The notes under the pieces are model-generated. The model did not search any database. It was given only the letters and a program-made list of their open reading frames with translations, and was not told the origin of the DNA. Shown piece after piece: positions 7,851 through 13,726 of a stretch of 20,653 bases of DNA; position 1 is the first letter of the stretch, and every line of letters begins with the position of its first letter. The DNA is from a virus. The translations under genes and the position numbers were made by a program. Location of the stretch: IMG/VR virus record IMGVR_UViG_3300006793_000368, positions 1-20,653 of that record. The stretch is one strand, 5' to 3'.

Positions 7851-10111
7851 GTCTTTACTAATAACTTTGTTGCAGAGATAGTAGTTCCTGCCAGTACACT
7901 TGGGCTATCTGCTGTTAAACTAAAACTTCCATCACTTGTTACATAAACGCTTTGACCTGCTGTAAGAGAAGATGGAGTATCAAATTCATACACACTGTCT
8001 GTAGCACCACCTGTTGCATAAAGTTTTGTTCCATCAGCACTAAATACAGCCCCTGTTATAGCGTTATCACTTACCTGTGTTAAAAAATCTTTACTTATAC
8101 CAGAATAAGAAGCGGAAGATAAATCAAAAGCAGTAGACAAATTATATTGAAACAACCCCTCAAGACCCCCATCTACAACAAAAAGTTTTGTTCCATCGTC
8201 ATTAAATGTTAAACCCAAAGGTACAGAGAATGTTCCAGATCCACTTAAAGCTACGTTGTTATAACTTAAAGAACTGGCTGATGTATCATAAGCAGTTGAT
8301 AAATCATATTCATAAATTTCGTCATTATCATTAGCAGCAACAAATACCTTTGAACCGTCATTATTAAACCTAATGCCTTGCGGATTACCTGTTTGTGAAG
8401 AAACGGAAGTAGTGTCTAAAAGGGTTATAGTTGAATTTAAATCAAACCCTGTAGATAAACTATACCTATTTATTTCATCACCTGACGAACCAACAATAAC
8501 CATAATAGTGCCTGATGGGTTAAACGTAAGTCCATTTGGAGAACCTTCTTGTGATCTAACATAATGAAAATACCCACTGTATGTTGCTGTAGATAAATCA
8601 AAGGCAGTAGACAAATTATATTGATTAACATCATCTTGGTTGTTATCTAATACAAATAAACGAGTACCATCTGGACTTATATCTATATCTGTAGGAGATG
8701 GGCCTTGCCCAGAAATATCTAATGATACACTATTGTAGGTTGAATTAACAATATCGTATGGAGCTTGCACTATCTCTGCGACACTACCTTTCGTGCCTAT
8801 AGTTGCACCCTTTGTGTCAGCTACAGCGCCACCTGTAGACACACCAATGTAATTCTCTGATGTGAGGGTTGTAGCGGTGTAGCCTGTCTGAAAAATAACG
8901 GCTTGACCTTCAGAAGTAGTGTCATCATAATAAACAATTACAACTTTTTGAGCGTTAGAATCATAGGCATTATGTATTTGACCTATTGTGTTTGTGTCAA
9001 AAGCCGCAGGAGTATCAAAAGAAATACTTGTACCACTCACTGCCCCACTTACTACAGTACCACTATCAGAGTTACTCCGATCTCTATAAGAAATTACTAC
9101 TTTCCCTGCACCACTGTCATAAGTAGTTGAAGTCACTCCATCCGAAATATTGCTTGATGTAAACTGAGCTTTTGTTCCAAACGTTGCAGAGGTTGAACCT
9201 ATTGTAGCAACAATTGCAGTCCCTTTATTTCCATCAGCACCGTCTGCAAATGAAATTACTACCTTTTGATTGCTTGAATCGTAAGCAGCAGATATTCTTA
9301 CAGCCGCTGAACTACCATTGAAAGATTGCCTAGTATTTACAGTTGGAACTAAATCCCCTGTTCCACCGACAGATATAACACAACAAAAACCATTATTAGA
9401 AGTATTCTCATCTTTGTGAGCAGTTACAAATCTTTCAGCACTAGCGTCATAAACAATGTCACCATCATTAAATAATCCACTTTCAAAAGTAACTGAACTA
9501 CCAAAAGTTAAAGATGTACCACTAACTTCACCAATAACAATTTCTCCATTATCACTTGCTGAAGAATTTTTATATATTATTCCCACTCTGTTTTTTGCAG
9601 AGTGATATGCAATTCTTGTAAGATTTTGTAATGCAGCAGTTTTGAAAATAACAGGTGTACCAAAACTAATACTTGTACCGCTTACTGTACCTACAACACC
9701 ATAGCCATAACCATTATTTACATTCTGATATGAAATAACAACCTTTTGGGCGGTGCTGTTATAAGTAATATCAACTAGATCTGAATAAGCTGAATCAAAT
9801 TGTGCAGGTGTACCAAAGCTAATAGATGTTCCGCTCACTGTTCCTACTATGGCATAACCCTGATTAGAGTTACCATTATCTCTATAAGCAATAACAACTT
9901 TCTGGGCATTAGCATCGTAAGCTACGGCAGGTCTTGTTAGTTGTGATCCTGTTATATTAACAGGAGTACCTACAGATTCAGAAGCAGAAGTCTTACTTAT
10001 AACACTCACAGTCCCATTTGAATTGATCACCACTGGCTTACCGCTTGGCAGTGTGCCACTCGCTACTGCTTTAAACTCACCACTCTCTTCAGCACCTATA
10101 CGTTTTAGCAT
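7847..10111 (-). CDS. Two-propeller receptor-binding/tail-appendage protein candidate (paralogue 3), 754 residues
   Basis: Third and largest of three paralogues. Layout: N-terminal flank (about 14-40, ASGTLPSGKPVVINSNGTVS); seven blades of 52-56 residues (about 53-410), each with a YDxxAQKVVIxY-type strand starting at 65, 117, 169, 221, 277, 331 and 383, and most with GTVSGTSISFGTP; hinge with TTLTSENYIG (413-422); an extra array of five repeats of about 52-54 residues (about 456-712) with DGTKLFV-type strands and the phrase YNLSTAFDLSTA; then the C-terminal flank (715-754, LTAGQSVYVTSDGSFS ... TISATKLLVK). Its siblings have nothing between hinge and flank, so the second array is an insertion. 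Likely role: host-surface or glycan binding at the tail or capsid, inferred from fold type and position after the fibre. No enzymatic motif is recognised. AAAGGG five bases before ATG at 10111 fixes the start. It contains CC at 243-244, whereas the ejection proteins lack Cys. Confidence 0.82.
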   Translation of the reverse strand: MLKRIGAEESGEFKAVASGTLPSGKPVVINSNGTVSVISKTSASESVGTPVNITGSQLTRPAVAYDANAQKVVIAYRDNGNSNQGYAIVGTVSGTSISFGTPAQFDSAYSDLVDITYNSTAQKVVISYQNVNNGYGYGVVGTVSGTSISFGTPVIFKTAALQNLTRIAYHSAKNRVGIIYKNSSASDNGEIVIGEVSGTSLTFGSSVTFESGLFNDGDIVYDASAERFVTAHKDENTSNNGFCCVISVGGTGDLVPTVNTRQSFNGSSAAVRISAAYDSSNQKVVISFADGADGNKGTAIVATIGSTSATFGTKAQFTSSNISDGVTSTTYDSGAGKVVISYRDRSNSDSGTVVSGAVSGTSISFDTPAAFDTNTIGQIHNAYDSNAQKVVIVYYDDTTSEGQAVIFQTGYTATTLTSENYIGVSTGGAVADTKGATIGTKGSVAEIVQAPYDIVNSTYNSVSLDISGQGPSPTDIDISPDGTRLFVLDNNQDDVNQYNLSTAFDLSTATYSGYFHYVRSQEGSPNGLTFNPSGTIMVIVGSSGDEINRYSLSTGFDLNSTITLLDTTSVSSQTGNPQGIRFNNDGSKVFVAANDNDEIYEYDLSTAYDTSASSLSYNNVALSGSGTFSVPLGLTFNDDGTKLFVVDGGLEGLFQYNLSTAFDLSSASYSGISKDFLTQVSDNAITGAVFSADGTKLYATGGATDSVYEFDTPSSLTAGQSVYVTSDGSFSLTADSPSVLAGTTISATKLLVKT
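7976..8746 (-). repeat. Five-repeat second propeller-like array inserted in the 754-residue protein
   Basis: Residues about 456-712 hold five repeats with DG or SG turns at 481, 533, 585, 639 and 693 (spacings 52, 52, 54, 54). Each has a GTxLFVxxxxxDxVxxY core, and most are followed by the signature LSTAFDLSTA. The pattern is like NHL/YVTN-type propeller blades and unlike the seven upstream blades. Five units is short for a closed propeller; blades 1 and 6 may be completed by the strands on either side. Confidence 0.8.
8882..9955 (-). repeat. Seven-blade propeller array of paralogue 3
   Basis: Residues about 53-410. The blade signature Y-D-x-x-A-Q-K-V-V starts at 65, 117, 169, 221, 277, 331 and 383, with spacings 52, 52, 52, 56, 54 and 52. 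Blades 3 and 4 are the most diverged (YHSAKNRVG, YDASAERFV). Seven units of this size predict a seven-bladed beta-propeller. Confidence 0.82.
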
Positions 10112-10113
10112 AG

Positions 10114-11604
10114 TTACCCTTTCACTATTAACTTTGTTGCCGATACAGCTGTACCTGCAAAGACGCTAGGACTAGCCGCTGTTGTACTTAGTGTGCCATC
10201 AGTCTGGACAAAGTAGCTTTGCCCTGCTGTCAGCCCTGAGAGGTTGTCAGCTATTGCACCTTGCGTGTTTATGATAGCCCCTGCACCAGAAGCAGCACCA
10301 GAACGAGTTATGCCTATGTAGTTTTCTGACGTAAGGGTTGTAGCGGTGTAGCCTACCTGAAACACGATACCTTTTCCATGCTCACTATCTCCGTCATCTT
10401 CAAAAGCAATCACGACTTTATTAGAATTACTATCAAATGTAGTTGTCGTGGACTCAGTATCACCAGATTCATAAGTAACAGCACTATCAAAACTTATTGT
10501 TGTTCCACTTATTTCTGCAACTTTTAAAGTTCCAGGTCCTTTAGTTCCACCACCACTTCTATCCATGTAAGTAAAAACTATCTTTTTTGCACTAGTATCA
10601 TAAACAGCCTGACCATCACGATTAGGAGTGTTATTTGTTGTTGCTTCATTAAAAATTACTGCCGTACCAAAACTTATGGAATCGTCTGAAGAATCAACTG
10701 TGCCAACAACGGCTGTACCATAATCAGAGTTGCCGTTATCGTGATGGAAAATAGCTACTTTATTATTGGTACTGTCAAATACTGAACACTGAAACTTTGC
10801 TACCCCTGCATTATTATATATAGCTTCTGTACCAAAAGTTATTGACGTTCCACTAACTTCGCCAACAATTGCTTTTCCTTTTTGATTAGTGGAATCTCCC
10901 CACCCAATAACAATTCTGTTAACGTTTGAATCAAAAGCTATACAAATGTATGCAGTGTTTTGACTATTAGCAAAATAAACTTCACTTCCAACACTTATAG
11001 ATGTACCAGAAACAGTTCCTACCACAGCCCTTCCATAATTACTAGCTGACCCATCCCGAAAAGCTATAACAACTTTATTAGTGCTAGAGTCAAATGCAAT
11101 AGCGTTGTAGCCTGATTGTCCACTACCAGAGGTAATGTTTATTTCTGAACCAAAAGTCATTGAGTTATCTGAAGCATCTACAGTACCAACAACAGCCCTA
11201 GGTCTAGTTCCATTATTCCAAGTAATTACAACTTTATTAGCATTTGAGTCAAAAGTTACAGCAGCATAGCTACCTTCTGTACTACTAATAACTCCAGGTG
11301 TACCAAAACTTATGGAGTTAGAACTAACAGTCCCTACAACATATGTGAGATAAAAACCGTTATCTCTGTCTGCATAAACAATAACGACTCTGTTTACGTT
11401 TGAATCAAATGTAGAAGAAATATAAGTAACTCTTGCAGATTCAAAAGTTACAGCACTTCCAATAGCTTGAGTTACGGAGCTTTCACTTATAACGCTTACA
11501 GTCCCATCTGCGTTCACAGTAACAGCTTTACCATCAGTCAAAGCACCAGAAGCTACAGCGTGTTCCTGTCTTGGTATACTTGGATCGTTACCAATGATAC
11601 GCAT
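10114..11604 (-). CDS. Seven-bladed propeller tail-appendage protein candidate (paralogue 2), 496 residues
   Basis: Same architecture as its neighbours without the extra array. N-terminal flank with ASGALTDGKAVTVNADGTVS (18-37); seven blades (about 54-417) whose FDSNxNKVVI-type strands start at 66, 118, 171, 224, 276, 335 and 390; hinge YTATTLTSENYIG (419-431); C-terminal flank LTAGQSYFVQTDGTLS (458-473) ending ATKLIVKG. It differs from paralogue 1 in using N/K rather than AQK in the blade signature, so the two are clearly diverged copies rather than a recent duplicate. Likely a virion surface or host-recognition protein, inferred from repeats, operon position and absence of catalytic motifs. 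AGGA six bases before ATG at 11604 supports the start. Its last codons, GTG AAA GGG, double as the ribosome site of the 754-residue gene 3 bases downstream. Confidence 0.82.
   Translation of the reverse strand: MRIIGNDPSIPRQEHAVASGALTDGKAVTVNADGTVSVISESSVTQAIGSAVTFESARVTYISSTFDSNVNRVVIVYADRDNGFYLTYVVGTVSSNSISFGTPGVISSTEGSYAAVTFDSNANKVVITWNNGTRPRAVVGTVDASDNSMTFGSEINITSGSGQSGYNAIAFDSSTNKVVIAFRDGSASNYGRAVVGTVSGTSISVGSEVYFANSQNTAYICIAFDSNVNRIVIGWGDSTNQKGKAIVGEVSGTSITFGTEAIYNNAGVAKFQCSVFDSTNNKVAIFHHDNGNSDYGTAVVGTVDSSDDSISFGTAVIFNEATTNNTPNRDGQAVYDTSAKKIVFTYMDRSGGGTKGPGTLKVAEISGTTISFDSAVTYESGDTESTTTTFDSNSNKVVIAFEDDGDSEHGKGIVFQVGYTATTLTSENYIGITRSGAASGAGAIINTQGAIADNLSGLTAGQSYFVQTDGTLSTTAASPSVFAGTAVSATKLIVKG
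10354..11445 (-). repeat. Seven-blade propeller array of paralogue 2
   Basis: Residues about 54-417. The signature F/Y-D-S-x-x-N-K-V-V starts at 66, 118, 171, 224, 276, 335 and 390 (spacings 52, 53, 53, 52, 59, 55). Blade 6 carries a Gly-rich loop (RSGGGTKGPG, 349-358) that lengthens it. Confidence 0.82.
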
Positions 11605-11612
11605 GTTGAGTC

Positions 11613-11882
11613 CTACTCTTCTTCTTCAGGCTCTACCCAATCAGGGTTAGCTGCCCAAGTTGTACCGTCAAAGGTATACTTGTTACCAAACCAATCACTA
11701 GGTGCATTAGTTACGTTTTCATAAATTGTGGTGTCTTGGCTTGAGTGGCAAGCAATTATATACGCAGGGTTACTTGCGTCTGGATTTCCAACCGTAATTT
11801 TTGCAGTAGTTGAAACTACTTCAACATTATCCTCTAACAAAAATTTACTTAACTTAGTTGATGTTTCTACAATAGTCTTCAT
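11613..11882 (-). CDS. Small tail-associated protein of unknown function between two propeller paralogues, 89 residues
   Basis: Compact, probably beta-rich protein. Residues 1-35 look like alternating strands (LSKFLLEDNVEVVSTTAKIT). It continues with TIYENV and the aromatic motif GNKYTFDGTTWAANPDW (66-82), and ends in an acidic tail VEPEEEE. From memory, small proteins starting MKTIVE and carrying YTFDGTTW-NPDW recur beside fibre genes of marine phages; the role is not established and I cannot check it. It could be a fibre accessory or assembly factor, or a small appendage subunit. It starts at ATG 11882, with AAAGG seven bases upstream supplied by the terminal codons of the 482-residue gene, and ends 8 bases before the 496-residue gene, so it is translated as part of the same unit. 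Confidence 0.78.
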   Translation of the reverse strand: MKTIVETSTKLSKFLLEDNVEVVSTTAKITVGNPDASNPAYIIACHSSQDTTIYENVTNAPSDWFGNKYTFDGTTWAANPDWVEPEEEE

Positions 11883-11885
11883 TAT

Positions 11886-13334
11886 TTAACCTTTCACTAT
11901 TAGTTCAGTAGCTGATATAGCAGTTCCTGCTGTTACTGAGGGGTCTGCTGCTGTTGTTCCAAGTGTGCCGTTTGTTTGTACAAAATAAGTTTGCCCTGCT
12001 GTGAGGCCACTTTGGTTTCTGTCTACTGTGTTAGTTGTGTTTATTGCTGCACTGCCAGTGTCTGCAAATGCACCGTCTGAGAAACCTATGAAGTTTTCTG
12101 AAGTTAAAGTTAGATTATTAAATCCTGCTTGGAAGATCACTGATGTTCCCTGAGAACTGTTACCCTCATCAGCATAAGCAATTGCAACTTTATTTTCAGA
12201 ACTATCAAATACACAGGCAGGGTAATCAATTTCTGCATTTTCAAACGTAGCCTTAGTGTCAAATGTAATAGATGTACCACTGACTACTCCACTTATTGCT
12301 GCTCCATAATTAGAATTACTCCCATCTACATAAGCAATTACTATTTTTTGAGCATTTGCGTCATATGTCATGCCAAGTCTATTAGTAGATGCATTGTTAA
12401 ATACCACTTCTGTACCAAAAGTAATATCTGTTCCGCTTATCGTTCCTACTATAGCCGTTCCTTTACTAGAATTGCCACTATCTTTATAAGCAACGACTAC
12501 CTTTTGTGCATTACTGTCATAGGCGGCTCTATTATTACGGCTATCTCCAGTATTATATACAGCCGAAGCCCCAAAACTAATAGATGTACCACTTATAGTT
12601 CCAACAATAGCAGTTCCGTAATTAGAATTACCAACATCTTTATAAACAAACACTACTTTTTGTGCATTAGCATCATAAGTTGCTCCCAGTTCATCGGGTC
12701 TACCACTATAAGCCGTTACCATTGTACCAAAGCTAATTGATGTTCCAGATACAGTTCCTACTATTGTTTCAAATTCACCGCTTACAGTATCATACCACCC
12801 AACTGCAGTTTTTTGAGCATTGACATCATAAACAGCAGTTATCGGAGTAGTGTTTACGGTGTTAAAAACTTCTGGACTTCCAAAAGATATGCTTGTTCCA
12901 CTTACAGTACCTACAATAGCAGTACCCCTACTAGAGTTTCCACCATCTCTATAAAAAATTACTACTTTTTGAGCGTTCTCATCATAAACTATGTTAATAT
13001 CACTGGTGTTACCAGTTTCAAAAACTTCTGGACTTCCAAAAGATATACTTGTTCCACTTACAGTACCAACCACTGCTGTCCCTTGTGATGAATTACCACT
13101 GTCTTTATAAGCAATAACTACTTTTTGTGCATTAGTATCGTATGCAATCGAATTCAAATCTGTCGCACCAGTTTCAAAAATTGCCGCAGATCCGACTGCT
13201 TGACTTACATCTCCTCCAGTAATAAGACTTACAGTTCCATCAGCATTAACAACAACAGGAGATCCATCAGTCAAAGCCCCAGAAGCTACCGCCCTGACCT
13301 GACCATCTTTCGCAATATTACCAAAAGCTTTCAT
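11886..13334 (-). CDS. Seven-bladed propeller tail-appendage protein candidate (paralogue 1), 482 residues
   Basis: The most regular of the three paralogues. N-terminal flank ASGALTDGSPVVVNADGTVS (17-36); seven blades (about 53-404) with YDxNAQKVVIAY at 65, 117, 169, 220, 272, 324 and 376, most followed by KDSGNSS-GTAIVGTVSGTSISFG; hinge LTLTSENFIG (408-417); C-terminal flank LTAGQTYFVQTNGTLG (444-459) ending ATELIVKG. Spacing of 51-52 residues throughout and near-identical neighbouring blades indicate expansion by unit duplication. No signal peptide, membrane span or enzyme motif. Likely a surface-exposed virion or adsorption protein acting with the fibre upstream; this is inference. The start ATG at 13334 has only a weak purine run (GAAAG) about ten bases upstream, unlike its siblings, so translation may depend on coupling to the gene ending 14 bases earlier. 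Confidence 0.82.
   Translation of the reverse strand: MKAFGNIAKDGQVRAVASGALTDGSPVVVNADGTVSLITGGDVSQAVGSAAIFETGATDLNSIAYDTNAQKVVIAYKDSGNSSQGTAVVGTVSGTSISFGSPEVFETGNTSDINIVYDENAQKVVIFYRDGGNSSRGTAIVGTVSGTSISFGSPEVFNTVNTTPITAVYDVNAQKTAVGWYDTVSGEFETIVGTVSGTSISFGTMVTAYSGRPDELGATYDANAQKVVFVYKDVGNSNYGTAIVGTISGTSISFGASAVYNTGDSRNNRAAYDSNAQKVVVAYKDSGNSSKGTAIVGTISGTDITFGTEVVFNNASTNRLGMTYDANAQKIVIAYVDGSNSNYGAAISGVVSGTSITFDTKATFENAEIDYPACVFDSSENKVAIAYADEGNSSQGTSVIFQAGFNNLTLTSENFIGFSDGAFADTGSAAINTTNTVDRNQSGLTAGQTYFVQTNGTLGTTAADPSVTAGTAISATELIVKG
12123..13178 (-). repeat. Seven-blade propeller array of paralogue 1, with near-identical adjacent units
   Basis: Residues about 53-404, seven signatures at 65, 117, 169, 220, 272, 324 and 376 (spacings 52, 52, 51, 52, 52, 52). 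At DNA level, 12864-12911 and 13020-13067 differ at one base in 48 and lie exactly 156 bp (52 codons) apart, marking the most recent unit duplication. Confidence 0.88.
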
Positions 13335-13348
13335 TAAGCTACTTTCTA

Positions 13349-13711
13349 TTAAGCGTCATCTATTTCTTCATATGAAAGAACAGCAGACAAGTCTCCTGCT
13401 GCACTTGCTTGTATTTTTAATATGTCGCTTTCATTTAAGTATAATCCCATGTTTTTATCAATAGGAAGTAAAGTACTACCTGCTGCAACTGTAATACCTT
13501 TAGCTATATAGTAGTCTACACTTGATCGTGTAATATATACATCTATATCAGCAGAGTTAGTGCCATCTATATTAGCTATAATTAACGAATTAATTTTACA
13601 TAATTTATTTGATGCACACGTTAGTAAACTAACTGCGCTTGCAGCAACGTCAGCATCTAGCACTGTTTGAGCTTGAATACTACTTACTGCAACTACATTT
13701 GGATTTGCCAT
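13349..13711 (-). CDS. Small beta-sandwich-like virion protein, 120 residues
   Basis: The sequence alternates short hydrophobic strands with turns: SLLTCASNKLCKINSLIIAN, then SADIDVYITRS, YYIAKGITVAAGSTLLPID, GLYLNESDILKIQA and DLSAVLSYEEIDDA. This layout (value readout, spread of strands, L.E.D.L, then a final SYEEI) is common in small structural proteins of marine tailed phages found near fibres. No enzymatic role is known to me. It lies between the long fibre and the propeller cluster and is probably a virion component or fibre accessory. It has two cysteines (52, 58) close together. The start ATG at 13711 is preceded by AAGGAG seven bases upstream, one of the strongest ribosome sites here, embedded in the last codons of the fibre gene, which suggests high expression relative to the fibre. 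Confidence 0.78.
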   Translation of the reverse strand: MANPNVVAVSSIQAQTVLDADVAASAVSLLTCASNKLCKINSLIIANIDGTNSADIDVYITRSSVDYYIAKGITVAAGSTLLPIDKNMGLYLNESDILKIQASAAGDLSAVLSYEEIDDA

Positions 13712-13726
13712 TTAATAACTCCTTTA

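Noticed and set aside
12348-12740. 130-residue plus-strand open frame opposite paralogue 1
   Set aside because: It is the mirror of the repeated propeller coding sequence: the 52-codon repeat keeps the opposite frame open. No ribosome site, no plausible protein composition, and the minus strand has a clear gene.
12123-13178. CRISPR-like regular DNA repetition
   Set aside because: The period is 156 bp, in frame, with protein-level conservation. These are coding blades, not repeat-spacer units.
7847-13334. Possible diversity-generating retroelement target in the propeller or fibre genes
   Set aside because: No reverse transcriptase gene, no template repeat with adenine-specific differences, and variation is spread over all blades rather than focused at a C-terminal cassette.
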